A stretch of DNA of 64,000 bases, taken from NCBI RefSeq assembly GCF_013306565.1, contig NZ_PZPO01000002.1, positions 586,956-650,955 of the forward strand. Direction: 5' to 3'. The notes below the pieces were generated by a model. The model was given only the letters and a program-made list of their open reading frames with translations. It did no database searches and had not been told where the DNA came from. The first letter of the stretch is position 1. Each line of letters starts with the position of its first letter. Source of the DNA: Hyphomicrobium sulfonivorans (lineage in GTDB: Bacteria; Pseudomonadota; Alphaproteobacteria; Rhizobiales; Hyphomicrobiaceae). This document shows positions 44,853 to 55,848 of the stretch, in pieces. Position numbers and translations under genes: made by a program.

Positions 44853-46809
44853 ATTCGTTCTCCAGCCACGCTTGGAACATCAGAATGTTCCAAAGGTGGT
44901 AGGCCCAGTTTCGACTCCCGCGGACGTGCTCTTGCCACTTTTGTCGGATCGGTGCGGGTGCGAAAAAACCCTCGCGGATGAGGCGTTCTTCACTCAGCAG
45001 TGTTTCTGCCCAATCACGCAACGGGCCGCGGAGCCAGCTATCCAGAGGAATGCCGAAGCCCATCTTCGGTCGCTCGATCAGACTGCGCGGGACATAATTG
45101 TCCAAAACTTGGCGCAGGATCCATTTGCCTTCGCCGTTGCGCAGCTTGTAGTCAAGTGGAAGGCTCCAAGCAAACTCTATCACTCGATGGTCTAGAAAAG
45201 GGACCCTTGTTTCCAGGCTGACAGCCATGGAGGCACGATCAACTTTGGTCAAGATGTCATCGGGCAGGTAGCTCATGAAATCGAGGAACATCATACGTTC
45301 GATGGGATCGAGCCGCATCAGGTCGGGTGATGGGTGGGTGAGTTGAGTGGACGGCTCGGAACCGCCCAGGACAACCTGAGAGGGCGTGTGCCAATGAGAA
45401 ACAAGGCCGCGATATAGATCGCCGATCCCTTCACTTGCCAGCACACTAGATGCTTTGTGAAGCTTATCACCGACGTTATTTCCTAGCCGGCGTTTCAGCG
45501 ACGGAACATGGTCGGCCAGCCTGTTCCAGACATCAGGCGACAGCATTGTCATGCCGACCGACCCCAGTTGACGCATACTACGCGGTATTCGGGAAAGCTT
45601 GCCCCAAACGTCGGCCGTTGCTTGATAGCGGCTATAACCAGCGAACAGTTCATCGCCTGCATCGCCGGATAACGCAACCGTGACGTGTTCACGTGTCAGT
45701 GCCGACACTAGGTAAGTCGGCACCTGTGACGAATCCGAAAAAGGTTCGCAGTAGATTTCCGGCAACTTGGGAATGATCGCCAATGCCTGTTCGGGGCTGA
45801 CATAAAGCTCGGTGTGGTGCGTCCCAAGGTGCTCCGCGACCTTCTTGGCGTATGGTGCCTCGTCGAAGCGTTCTTCGGCAAAACCAATCGTGAAGGTTTT
45901 GATCGGCTTATCTGAGAGACGCTGCATGATCGCAACGATGGTCGATGAATCAACACCACCGGACAAGAAGGCGCCTAGGGGCACGTCGGCGATCATCTGC
46001 TGGCCGATGACGGAATGCAGCAGGCTATCGAGCTCGGCCACAGCTGCTCGTGGGGCCGCGGCCGGCGACCGGCGGCGGGGCTCTGCAGCTTTGCGAAGCG
46101 ACCAGTATTCGGTTAGCATAGCTTCGCCGCCAGTGCACTCAGACCATTCGAAGGTTGCCAGCGTCGCTGGTGGAAGCTTGGAAATCCCTTCATATATAGA
46201 ATATGGTGCGGGAATGTAGTTATGCCGCAGCAGTAGCGTGATCGCGTCACGATTGATCGCGCCATTGAAGGTGGGATGAGCTTTCAGCGCCTTCAGCTCT
46301 GAACCGAAGAGCAGAGTGCGGTCGGATCCGGACCCCTGCCAACCATAATAAAGCGGTTTTTCCCCCGCGCGGTCTCGCCCCAGAGTGAGGCTACGGTTCT
46401 GTCGGTTCCAAACGGCGAATGCGAACATACCCTCACACCGCTTGACGGTGCTTTCGATGCCCCATGCGTCGAAGGCAGCAAGCAAGGTTTCGGTGTCCGA
46501 GTGGCCGCGCCAATCGATGCCATGCTCCTCGTTCAGGGCCTCGCGGAGCGCCAGGTGATTGTAGATCTCACCGTTGAAGACCAAAACGAAGCGGCCGGAT
46601 GCTGCAGTCATCGGCTGGTGCCCAGCGGGCGACAGGTCCACGATGGCAAGTCGGCGATGCCCGAGGCCAATTCCGGCGTCGTGGTCGTGCCATGCACCAT
46701 GGTCGTCTGGACCGCGCGCCTCAATCGCCCGCGCCATGACTTCAAGAACTGCGTTGGCGTTCTTCGAAGCGGATCCGGGCAGGCCAAGATAGCCAACTAT
46801 ACCGCACAT
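44845..46809 (-). CDS. asnB: Asparagine-synthase-like amidotransferase (glutamine-dependent), WbpS-type candidate
   Basis: A 654-residue two-domain enzyme. The N-terminal class II glutamine amidotransferase domain starts with Cys2 (MCGIVGYLG), and the PP-loop synthetase domain has LSGGVDSSTIVA and LSGDAGDELFAGYSRY. By family it would make asparagine from aspartate. However, enzymes of this type inside O-antigen loci (for example WbpS in Pseudomonas aeruginosa O6) are thought to amidate uronic acid sugars. The operon context with a UDP-GalNAc dehydrogenase favours that role here. It overlaps the downstream glycosyltransferase by 8 bases. Biosynthetic asparagine synthesis remains possible. Confidence 0.88.
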   Translation of the reverse strand: MCGIVGYLGLPGSASKNANAVLEVMARAIEARGPDDHGAWHDHDAGIGLGHRRLAIVDLSPAGHQPMTAASGRFVLVFNGEIYNHLALREALNEEHGIDWRGHSDTETLLAAFDAWGIESTVKRCEGMFAFAVWNRQNRSLTLGRDRAGEKPLYYGWQGSGSDRTLLFGSELKALKAHPTFNGAINRDAITLLLRHNYIPAPYSIYEGISKLPPATLATFEWSECTGGEAMLTEYWSLRKAAEPRRRSPAAAPRAAVAELDSLLHSVIGQQMIADVPLGAFLSGGVDSSTIVAIMQRLSDKPIKTFTIGFAEERFDEAPYAKKVAEHLGTHHTELYVSPEQALAIIPKLPEIYCEPFSDSSQVPTYLVSALTREHVTVALSGDAGDELFAGYSRYQATADVWGKLSRIPRSMRQLGSVGMTMLSPDVWNRLADHVPSLKRRLGNNVGDKLHKASSVLASEGIGDLYRGLVSHWHTPSQVVLGGSEPSTQLTHPSPDLMRLDPIERMMFLDFMSYLPDDILTKVDRASMAVSLETRVPFLDHRVIEFAWSLPLDYKLRNGEGKWILRQVLDNYVPRSLIERPKMGFGIPLDSWLRGPLRDWAETLLSEERLIREGFFAPAPIRQKWQEHVRGSRNWAYHLWNILMFQAWLENECA

Positions 46810-46884
46810 GGAGATGCCTTTTGTTTCTTTGACAGCGTCCGCGCCGCCTGCCTCGAACTGCCTTGCAGTGGCCTGCCACTCATT

Positions 46885-48087
46885 TCATGTTCCGCAACGG
46901 TGGGCTAAGGCATCCTCGTATGTCCGCTCATACTCATCGACGCATGCGTGGAGTGAAAACACGTCCCGCACCCTCTGCTGACCCCTGCGGCCCATTTCCA
47001 CCCGATTGCCATCCTGCACGAGACGCAGAAGCGCCGAAGCGAGTTGAGCAGGGTCACGTGCCGGTACTACAAACCCGGTTTTGCCGTCCAGAACTGCTTC
47101 GCCATTTCCGCCGACTTCGGTGACAACCATAGGCAGGCCAGAGGCCATAGCTTCGAGCACAGCGTTAGAAAAGCCTTCTTCGTGTGAGGTCAACAAGCCA
47201 ATATCGGCGACCTTTAGTAGATCGGGCACATCGGAACGAGGGCCGAGAAACCGGATATTAGCATCCATGCCGTGCTTCTGAGTCAGTTCCTGCAAGTCCG
47301 GCCCAATGCCGTCATCACGACCGACAGTGAGCAGAACCCAGCCCAGGGGCAGGCGATCCTTGATGCTTGCCAGTGCCTCGATGAGATCGCGATGCCCCTT
47401 ATAGGCAATCAAATTGGCGACCATAACGAGCACAAGGTCGTCATCGCCCAATCCCAACACTTCCCGCAGTGCGTGTTTGTCGCCTTGCGCCGCAAATCGA
47501 TCCGTATCTATGCCATTATAAATGAGCCTGAGTTTTTCTGGATCAACTCCCTCAGCGACCAGGTCATTCCAGACCGCGCGGGAATTGGCCAGTATTCGGG
47601 TCATCTTTGGGTGCAACCAATGCTCCACTTGCGCCAATCTTGCGTGCTTGGACTGGTAGTTGTTGAGGCTTCTGCGGCTCATGATCCTAGTCTTGACCGG
47701 CGATGCCAAGGAGATCATCCCACCAATGATGTAAGAGGCTGGAAGAAAAAAGTGGATGACATCGGGCGGTCGACGCCACAAACCCCCGAAGAGAGATATA
47801 GCGCTCAGAATTAGATCAATGCTTGATCGCAAGCGTTTGCTTGAAACACCCCGCATCAACCAGTTGGAAGCGGCCACCGAATGGATGACCACGCCATTTT
47901 CGGCCAATATGGACGTTAGCGGTCCGCCCGGGAACAACACCAGTATCTCTGGCTGCCAACCGCGCTTCTTGAGTTCGATACTCAAGCTGGCCACGTGTTT
48001 CTCGGCGCCGCCAACGTCCAGCGACCCGATAACGAACAGCACCCGCCTACCTGTCGAACCGGAAGAGTTTGCGTTTATAGACTTCAT
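46885..48087 (-). CDS. GT4-family glycosyltransferase
   Basis: A 400-residue GT-B enzyme starting with VLFVIGSLDVGGAEKHVASL, the typical GT4 N-terminal pattern. The C-terminal half contains TVGRDDGIGPDLQEL, LLTSHEEGFSNAVLEAMASG (the EX7E motif) and GFVVPARDPAQL. It acts in repeat-unit assembly on undecaprenyl-PP-linked sugar. Its start overlaps the flippase stop by 4 bases, and a 75-base gap separates it from the amidotransferase gene downstream. The position matches WbpR in the P. aeruginosa O6 locus as I remember it. Donor and acceptor sugars are not known. Confidence 0.88.
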   Translation of the reverse strand: MKSINANSSGSTGRRVLFVIGSLDVGGAEKHVASLSIELKKRGWQPEILVLFPGGPLTSILAENGVVIHSVAASNWLMRGVSSKRLRSSIDLILSAISLFGGLWRRPPDVIHFFLPASYIIGGMISLASPVKTRIMSRRSLNNYQSKHARLAQVEHWLHPKMTRILANSRAVWNDLVAEGVDPEKLRLIYNGIDTDRFAAQGDKHALREVLGLGDDDLVLVMVANLIAYKGHRDLIEALASIKDRLPLGWVLLTVGRDDGIGPDLQELTQKHGMDANIRFLGPRSDVPDLLKVADIGLLTSHEEGFSNAVLEAMASGLPMVVTEVGGNGEAVLDGKTGFVVPARDPAQLASALLRLVQDGNRVEMGRRGQQRVRDVFSLHACVDEYERTYEDALAHRCGT

Positions 48088-49394
48088 GGAGTGGCCGGCC
48101 CCTCATCGGCGCGATACAATATGCGTTCGGTGACAACCGCAACCAAGGCAGCCATGGCGGCACCGGAACTCATTGCGGCCGCACTCGAATACTCACCTAA
48201 AAAAGATGCGGTGAACGAGAATGTAATCCACATCCCGGTTAGGTTCACGGCTGGGCCAAGCACCAGCAGAACAGGCTTGCCACGAGCCTGCCACAACTTC
48301 GAATAGATCGCGCCAACAATCGCAAATGGTATGCCAAAGCTGATGATCGTCCAATGGCTTGCGACGCGGTGCGCGTCCTCTGGCGTGAACCGGCCATTGA
48401 GCATGATGCTGAGCACAGGCTCGCCCAAGGCCCAGACAACTAGTATGCCAGCCAGCCCTACCCCCCACGCCGCCCGGTTCGCTTGGGCCAGGACGCGGCG
48501 AAGCTCACCGACTTGGCGGGATGAAACGAGATCGGCCAAACGCGCCAGAAGCACAGTGGAACTAGCCATAATCACTAGTTGAATGACTGCCAAATGCAGT
48601 CGAATTGCATAGCCAAATGCCGAAACCGCGCCTTCGCCAAAACCGGCGATCCAGACTTGTGGCAGGCTGAGCACCAAATTGGACAACAGCACGCCTGGAA
48701 AGCCCAGTACACCGAGAGTGACCATGGTTCGCGCCGAGCAAACAAATCCGGCCACATTTGGCAAGGGGCCAAAAAATTTTAGTCCCGCATGCGGTAAAGC
48801 CCCAAAGCAGATGCCTACTTGAAGCAGCAGTCCCACAAGCGTGCTCGCAACAAGCATGTGGAGCGCACCTTCCGGTGAAAATGCCAGTATCAGCGCGCCA
48901 ATGATGCCGTTGGCAATTGGCGCGGCGGCAGCAATCGGAAACTTGTTGCGCATGGCCAGCAGATATCCTGCGCAATCTCCAAGGATATTGAGAAACAGCA
49001 AAGCGATCAGCGGCGCAAAAGCCTGTTTGAAAGCGCTCAATACGGCCGGCGGTGCGTCACCGGCAACCCAAGCGGCGGCTGAATCCAGCGTCAGCAGAAG
49101 ACCTAGTGATAAGACAAGACCCACGCCGGCCATGCAAAGCAGAACAGCCCGTTCAAAGGCGGCTATATCCTCGCCACCTTTCTCGATGGCCAGCCGGGCG
49201 CGAACCGGGAATAGACCTGTTTGAACAATGCCCGAGACCGAACTGGCAACCAGCGTGGGCAGGATAAGAGCGAGATTGTACCCATCGAGCTCGCTGCCCA
49301 ATCCAAACACACGGGCCGTGAACCATAGTTTGACGAACGCTGAAAATTGCGCAGTCAAGGTCAGTGCAGAGATGATCGCTATCTGCCGCTTCAT
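48084..49394 (-). CDS. Polysaccharide flippase, MurJ/Wzx-like (MOP superfamily)
   Basis: A 436-residue membrane protein with about 12-14 hydrophobic segments. The N-terminal pattern (TARVFGLGSELDGYNLALILP) and PVRARLAIEKGG resemble the MviN/MurJ branch. In an O-antigen operon such a protein most likely flips undecaprenyl-PP-linked repeat units (the Wzx role) across the inner membrane. Peptidoglycan lipid II flipping (MurJ) is the alternative, but the context argues against it. It sits 1 base after the epimerase stop region and overlaps the next glycosyltransferase start by 4 bases. Confidence 0.82.
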   Translation of the reverse strand: MKRQIAIISALTLTAQFSAFVKLWFTARVFGLGSELDGYNLALILPTLVASSVSGIVQTGLFPVRARLAIEKGGEDIAAFERAVLLCMAGVGLVLSLGLLLTLDSAAAWVAGDAPPAVLSAFKQAFAPLIALLFLNILGDCAGYLLAMRNKFPIAAAAPIANGIIGALILAFSPEGALHMLVASTLVGLLLQVGICFGALPHAGLKFFGPLPNVAGFVCSARTMVTLGVLGFPGVLLSNLVLSLPQVWIAGFGEGAVSAFGYAIRLHLAVIQLVIMASSTVLLARLADLVSSRQVGELRRVLAQANRAAWGVGLAGILVVWALGEPVLSIMLNGRFTPEDAHRVASHWTIISFGIPFAIVGAIYSKLWQARGKPVLLVLGPAVNLTGMWITFSFTASFLGEYSSAAAMSSGAAMAALVAVVTERILYRADEGPATP

Positions 49395-49395
49395 G

Positions 49396-50462
49396 TCAGT
49401 CAGCGGCTGTACTCTCTCTGGATAGAGCGATGTACCAATCCATGGTCTGGGTCAGTCCAGCGGCAACGGAGTGGGTTGGATCGTAACCCAGCAGCCTACG
49501 CGACTTGCTGATATCGGCCTGTGAATGCCGCACATCGCCGGCGCGGAATTCACGATAGAGGGTATCGGTGGCCGGAAGCGACACTCGCCGCTCAAGCTCC
49601 TCGCGTATCATTGTGGATAGCTCGGCCAACGTTGTGCGTTCGCCCACGGCGACATTATAGACCTCACCACGCGCATCCTCGTTGGAGGTTGTGGCCGCCA
49701 AAACGTTGGCCTGGACCACATTGTCGATGAAGCAGAAGTCGCGGCTGGTGCTTCCGTCACCATTGATGAAAAGGTCGCCGCCTTTCAGATAGCCAAACAC
49801 CCAGGTCGGAATAACGGCGGCGTAGGCACCATTGGGGTCCTGACGAGGACCAAAGACATTGAAATAGCGCAACCCTGTGGCCCGGAAACCGTAAGCGCGC
49901 CGGAAGACGTCAGCATAGAGTTCGTTGACATATTTAGTCACCGCGTAGGGGCTAAGCGGCTTGCCGATCTTGTCCTCGACTTTGGGCAAATCTGGATGGT
50001 CGCCGTAGGTGCTGCTGCTGGCAGCGTAGGTGAAGCTCAACACGCCCGCGTCGCGGGCAGCGACCAGCATATTCAGAAAGCCGGTAATGTTAGCATCGTT
50101 GGTCGCGATAGGGTCGCTGATACTACGCGGAACGCTGCCCAAAGCGGCCTGATGCAACACGTATTCCACAGGTACATCGTCGTTCCAATGCATGGCCTGC
50201 CGACATTGGCTCAAATCGCGAATATCGCCTTCCAGAAAGTCGAAACGCTGCCACTGCTCTGGCAACACTAGCGACTTGACCATATCGAGATTGGCGGGAC
50301 GTCCGGTGGCGAAACTGTCGATGCCAACAACACGCTGGTCGTTGCGCAGCAAGGTCTCGAGCAAATTGCTGCCGATAAAGCCTGCAACTCCGGTAACAAG
50401 CCATACCCGAGGAGCCGTTCGAAGTTTTTCAAGCGCTCGAGCGTAGGCTGGGCTATTTTCCA

Positions 50463-50466
<4 letters not shown>
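49396..50466 (-). CDS. wbpP: UDP-N-acetylglucosamine 4-epimerase, WbpP/TviC type
   Basis: A 356-residue extended SDR. The Rossmann motif is [14 protein letters not shown]; the ILHQAA-type [13 protein letters not shown] segment is typical of WbpP. The catalytic Ser ([11 protein letters not shown]) and Tyr-Lys (PYAVTKY) are present. [20 protein letters not shown] and [18 protein letters not shown] are also characteristic of the WbpP/TviC group. It interconverts UDP-GlcNAc and UDP-GalNAc, or the corresponding uronic acids. The start overlaps the stop of the dehydrogenase gene by 4 bases. With that enzyme it should supply UDP-GalNAcA. Confidence 0.9.
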
Positions 50467-51740
<1,274 letters not shown>

Positions 51741-51949
51741 TGACTACATTCCTGAAGAGTGGATCTAGAGCAATTGGGTTAAAAGAAGCGAGGCGATCAC
51801 TAACCGATACCCACGTTCACTCATCGCGACCGTAAACCTAAATCCATGCCCGCCCTCAACGCCTGTGAGGCAGAATTATCGTTTCGGCGACTGAAGGATT
51901 TCGGGATCATCGCGGCGTTCGGAAGGAGTGCAGATGATTCGGAAACTAC

Positions 51950-52226
51950 ATCCCGAACTTACCTGACGGCGGCGGTCAAAGTCTATCGAAGCGGCCCGTG
52001 CGCGCCGGCAACGCGCAGTATTCGGTGGAAGAGAAAATTCGCATTGTGCTCGATGGCCTACGGTGAGGTCTCGGTTACGGAGCTGTACCGGCGTGCGGGC
52101 CTTGCTTCCTCGAAGCCGGCAAGCTTGGTCGAGCACTACAATGACGCCCTCTACCACGAACACCCTGGCAACATCACACCGGCCGATGTCTACTTCGGGC
52201 GGCGGCAGAACATTCTGAGCATGTGA
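51950..52226 (+). pseudogene. IS3-family remnant: orfA start fused to orfB tail
   Basis: The plus strand encodes an IS3 leader and orfA start (YSVEEKIRI, VLDGLR). After a frameshift it passes through a short orfA segment (EVSVTELYRRAG) into the orfB tail (VEHYNDALYHEHP, ADVYFGRRQNILSM). Everything between was deleted. Its start corresponds to the inverted fragment at 37097-37440, and its end is the second copy of the 236-bp repeat. Confidence 0.78.
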
Positions 52227-52359
52227 GAACGGGTTAAACGCCACCATCCAACACCGACAATTGACCGACTTCAAAATAGCAGCATAAACTCCAACCCCAG
52301 CGATCCGAAAGCCTCCTATCCCTCAAGCCGAAAACTGTCTCAAAGAATTCGACGACGGA
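52124..52359 (+). repeat. 236-bp direct repeat, copy 2
   Basis: Nearly identical to 36861-37096 and in the same orientation. It ends 34 bases before the sugar-transferase gene, whose promoter may therefore lie in or next to the repeat. Confidence 0.9.
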
Positions 52360-52393
52360 AACCGCCCTGAATGACTTGAGCTGTGATTGAGAT

Positions 52394-52972
52394 ATGACAA
52401 TGTATGCCAACTGGGGCAAGCGCGTGTTCGATGTGACTCTGGCGCTGTTGCTGGCTCTACCGGCGCTTGTGCTATGCGTTTTCTGCGTCGTCGCAATCCG
52501 ACAAGAAAGCTTCGGTCCCGGCCTATTCAAGCAGGCGCGCGTAGGCCGGAATCGCAAGCTGTTCACCCTCTACAAACTGCGCACGATGTCGGCGGGGACG
52601 GGCGACAGGGCTAGCCACGAGGTTGCCGCATCGCAAATCACCCGAATTGGGAGAATATTGCGCAGGACCAAGCTGGACGAGCTACCTCAACTCATTAACG
52701 TGTTAAAAGGCGATATGAGCTTCGTTGGTCCGCGTCCGTGTCTGCCAAACCAGGAAAGTCTTATTGCTGAGCGCGTCAGCCGTGATGTCTTTGCAATACG
52801 TCCTGGCATCACCGGTGCCGCGCAGTTGGCTGGCATTGACATGTCGACGCCGACCGAGCTGTCGATAGTGGATGCGCGCTACCGGAGCGACATTAATTTC
52901 CGGAGCGATTTGGCATATATCATTGGAACTGCCCTCGGACGCGGCGGCGGCGATGCCGTCAAGGATGGCTGA
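52394..52972 (+). CDS. Initiating sugar transferase (PglC-like bacterial sugar transferase)
   Basis: A 192-residue phosphoglycosyltransferase of the short, PglC-like type. It has one N-terminal membrane helix (VFDVTLALLLALPALVLCVFC) followed by the conserved core FTLYKLRTM, RIGRILRRTKLDELPQLINV and the GDMSFVGPRP box. It transfers a sugar-1-phosphate, probably a 6-deoxy-HexNAc such as QuiNAc or bacillosamine-like sugar, from UDP-sugar to undecaprenyl phosphate, starting the repeat unit. It converges on the reductase gene and their 3' ends overlap by 14 bases. The ATG at 52394 is 34 bases after an IS remnant. Confidence 0.9.
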   Translation: MTMYANWGKRVFDVTLALLLALPALVLCVFCVVAIRQESFGPGLFKQARVGRNRKLFTLYKLRTMSAGTGDRASHEVAASQITRIGRILRRTKLDELPQLINVLKGDMSFVGPRPCLPNQESLIAERVSRDVFAIRPGITGAAQLAGIDMSTPTELSIVDARYRSDINFRSDLAYIIGTALGRGGGDAVKDG

Positions 52973-53885
52973 TCTCATCACGCAAATACGCCAAGCTTCG
53001 CGGCATACACTCAACCGGACGCCATCCGAAAACGTCCTCGATGTCCTCAACCGGTGCAACTTTAAGCTCGTTTGTTGCCGCCATTGCAATTTCAGTCTTG
53101 CCTGTTAAAGCCGCGACAACGCGCAGCAAAGCAACGGGAACCGGTACAAGCCGTGCAGTAACGCCCATTACATCTGCCATCTTGTGCACAAGATCCTGGG
53201 TGCTCACTGCGACACCATCCGATGGCTCGAAAATCTTGCCGGCAGCATTTTTCCAGGCGCTGTCTTCTGACTGCACCAGAGCAATTATCAAGGACGAGAA
53301 ATTGCGGCGCGACAGATATGCGCGCGGCGCGGTAACGGAGCCTAACGGCAGCAGTGTTTTCCTCCGGACAAGTTTGGAAAGCGCGGTGAAACCGCCTTTG
53401 CCACCTGGTCCGTAAACTGGGGGCAGGCGCAGAATAAGGGTTTGCAAATCCGACGCATCCAGAAAACGCTGTTCGATTACGCGTTTTGTCAAACCATAAG
53501 ACGATAATTTTCTACCTCCAAACTCATCGGCATACACACTGCTCGCTACGATGCAGCCTTTCATATTGCAATTCGTCGCAGCGGCGATCAGTTTATCACT
53601 CCTTTCACCAGCCTCTAGGAGGCTACGTGACGAGCCTTGGCGCGCAGGGTCGTCGGCGAGATGTAAAACATATTCCGTGTCCCATAGTGCGCTGGATAAG
53701 GCTGACACGTCATTATAGGAGGGGATTGTCACCCAGTCGATTGCTTGCGTGGCCCACGGAGGGCGATTCGAGCGCGAGAGCGCACGACAACTCAATCCGG
53801 CCTGTGAACAACTTTCCAGAACCCCGCGCGCTAAAAACCCTGATCCGCCGGTAATTGCTAGCTTTACCTTGCCATTTTTATGCAT
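52959..53885 (-). CDS. NAD-dependent sugar epimerase/reductase, WbpV-like
   Basis: A 308-residue extended SDR. The Rossmann loop is AITGGSGFLARGV, the active site Tyr-Lys is in SYGLTKRVIEQ, and ILRLPPVYGPGGKGGF follows. The pattern fits WbpV/WbpK-type reductases that convert a UDP-4-keto-6-deoxy-HexNAc into UDP-QuiNAc or UDP-FucNAc. The 4,6-dehydratase (WbpM type) that would supply its substrate is not in the window. The first sugar added by the adjacent initiating transferase could be its product. Its 3' end overlaps that gene by 14 bases tail to tail. Confidence 0.8.
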   Translation of the reverse strand: MHKNGKVKLAITGGSGFLARGVLESCSQAGLSCRALSRSNRPPWATQAIDWVTIPSYNDVSALSSALWDTEYVLHLADDPARQGSSRSLLEAGERSDKLIAAATNCNMKGCIVASSVYADEFGGRKLSSYGLTKRVIEQRFLDASDLQTLILRLPPVYGPGGKGGFTALSKLVRRKTLLPLGSVTAPRAYLSRRNFSSLIIALVQSEDSAWKNAAGKIFEPSDGVAVSTQDLVHKMADVMGVTARLVPVPVALLRVVAALTGKTEIAMAATNELKVAPVEDIEDVFGWRPVECMPRSLAYLRDEISHP

Positions 53886-54132
53886 GTGCGCTCACCGTAG
53901 CTTGGAGGAGATGCTGAAGTTTTTTGCCCATACTGATGCTTGGCGTATTAGCCTCTGAGGCTATTTTTGCACTGATCGTTCCGCATAACACGCAAAGTTA
54001 TTCGGCTTGTGGCAAGCCAATTTTGTGGATGCAGATCCAAAGCAACTTGCCTTCTGCACCAAGAACAGTTTATCACTTTTGAAGAGCATAAAGACTTCTT
54101 CCCGTTATTGTTTTCATCATTTTAGGTGGATT

Positions 54133-54330
54133 ATGGCAACCTTCGAAGGGGTAAAAAAAATACTTGTTGAGTGCTGCCCCGACTTGAAGTCATCGACGGT
54201 CGATTTGATTTGCGCGGCGCTATACTCGCATGGAATTTTACGCCAACCCGAACCGCCCTCTCCCAATGCAAATTATCAGTATTCATTACCTCCTTTGGGT
54301 ACGGTGGACGGCAGCGGATGTGACTTGTAA
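54133..54330 (+). CDS. Small hypothetical protein
   Basis: A 65-residue frame starting MATFEGVKKILVECCPDL, with TAGGTGGA upstream as a possible ribosome site. No family is recognised. It lies in sparsely coding island DNA, so it may be a chance frame or the remnant of a gene. Confidence 0.3.
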   Translation: MATFEGVKKILVECCPDLKSSTVDLICAALYSHGILRQPEPPSPNANYQYSLPPLGTVDGSGCDL

Positions 54331-54806
54331 GCGCCTTTGGCGCAGCCAAGTGCACTCCGGTACCATCTGAGTGGCGTTGGGTTTGCGCCTGTCACGCTTG
54401 TCACCCGATGCGCTCTCATCGTGCTCGACGGCCTATGCGGCGAGGTCTCAGCCGCGGAACTATGCTTGCGTGAGGTATCGCCGAGAGCTGTAATACAGCT
54501 GGGAACCACTGTGGCGAAAGCTGTTTTTGTGAACTTGCGTGCAATTTTGACCCCATCCCCGGTGCTGAGAACATTGCCCTTGGTGCGTGGGTCGGCACGC
54601 AATCGGGCGGGTCCGGCGCGCGCATTTCGTTCAGCACAAGTCGATCAAGGCGAGCTGCGCCTTGGCGCGGAACACGCGGTCGATCAAGTTGGCGCCTGTG
54701 CTACCGCTCCTGATCGCGCAACGCTTGGACGGGGTCAACATTGCACGCCGGTTGGGGGGCAAAGTTCGACGCCGATTGACATTATTTTTCTGTCTGCGAG
54801 CTCTAC
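54331..54806. other. IS debris, including a scrap of IS3 orfA
   Basis: At 54413-54475 the plus strand encodes IVLDGLCGEVSAAELCL, recognisable as a piece of the same orfA seen at 37097 and 51950 (IVLDGLRGE...). The remainder is GC-rich, unassigned and interrupted by stops in all useful frames. Confidence 0.5.
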
Positions 54807-55052
54807 TTGGACGATGCCGGGCCCTTGGAAACTTGGACAGATGAGTCGGCCGTCGCGGCGATCGGTGACAGACCGGACGACTTGCGCCAATCGCTAGCCC
54901 CCATACTCTCTAATGCACAGAAGGGGAAATCTGTGAAGTTTGAAGACCTCGCCGTTGGCAGAAGTTTGAGCAATGTACGGTTGCCAGTCCCACATTTTGC
55001 TGGCACGACTTCGTTTAATCTGGAGAGGAATAATGTCAGAAACCAGCGGTGA
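54807..55052 (+). CDS. Possible small ORF upstream of methyltransferase 2
   Basis: An 81-residue frame beginning at TTG, reading DDAGPLETWTDESAVAAIGD and AQKGKSVKFEDLAVGRSL. The first 55 residues have the composition of a real protein, and the frame may be the 3' end of an interrupted gene. It overlaps the start of the next methyltransferase by 20 bases. No family is recognised. Confidence 0.3.
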   Translation: MDDAGPLETWTDESAVAAIGDRPDDLRQSLAPILSNAQKGKSVKFEDLAVGRSLSNVRLPVPHFAGTTSFNLERNNVRNQR

Positions 55053-55848
55053 GGTTCGGTTTCAGTTTGGACAGAACTGGAAAGACTACTCAAGGACTGT
55101 CGATGATGAGAAGCTGCGGGCCGCTATAGCAGGGCTCATACGCCTCATCCCTGATAGCCTTGATCCGTCAGGAAAGTCCTTCCTGGACATCGGAAGCGGC
55201 AGCGGGCTTCACAGCGTGGCAGCCTCACGCCTCGGCTTCGGATCGATTACAGCGACCGATTACGATAGAAACTCTGTCGAGGCTACCAGGTTAAATGCGA
55301 GCCGCTTTGGCGCTGCGATAACTTCCCTTCAGGACGATATCTTGAAGACAAAGCTCACTGGACATTTTGACGTAGTATATTCTTGGGGTGTTCTTCACCA
55401 CACAGGGGATATGAAAAAGGCCGTCCGAACTGCTGCTGCCCTCGTTAGGCCAGGGGGACACTTGATTCTGGCTCTATACCGAAAATCACCTATGTGCGGG
55501 ACGTGGCGAGGAATAAAGCATGCATATTGCATTTCTCCAGCCCCCATCAAAAAGGTGGCAGAGATAGGCTTCTTCGGCGTCATGGCGGCCGCTCACCGCA
55601 TCGCAGGGAAGGGGAGTGGTGACTATGCAGATCGAGGAATGAATCTGTACCACGATGCCGTCGACTGGCTAGGCGGCTATCCTTATGAGAGCGCTGCACC
55701 AGAAGACATTGATGAATTGGTTGGACCTGGTCTTTCCCGCATTCAGGAGTTCAACACCCGCCCTGCCCCCATCCGTGGAGTTCTTGGCACGGGCTGTGCA
55801 GAGTATGTTCTGGCTAGGACGCCGCCTAAAACCACATTTCCACTATGA
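55033..55848 (+). CDS. SAM-dependent methyltransferase, paralogue 2
   Basis: A 271-residue class I methyltransferase with SAM motif FLDIGSGSGLHSVAASRLG, then TATDYDRNSVEA, YSWGVLHHTGDM and LVRPGGHLILALY. It is closely related to the gene at 42493 throughout, including the N-terminal VRFQFGQNWKDYSR and the C-terminal DWLGGYPYESAAPED and GTGCAEYVL. The start at ATG 55033 has a strong ribosome site, GGAGAGGAA. The two paralogues flank the main operon. A role in polysaccharide methylation is inferred from context. Confidence 0.82.
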   Translation: MSETSGEVRFQFGQNWKDYSRTVDDEKLRAAIAGLIRLIPDSLDPSGKSFLDIGSGSGLHSVAASRLGFGSITATDYDRNSVEATRLNASRFGAAITSLQDDILKTKLTGHFDVVYSWGVLHHTGDMKKAVRTAAALVRPGGHLILALYRKSPMCGTWRGIKHAYCISPAPIKKVAEIGFFGVMAAAHRIAGKGSGDYADRGMNLYHDAVDWLGGYPYESAAPEDIDELVGPGLSRIQEFNTRPAPIRGVLGTGCAEYVLARTPPKTTFPL

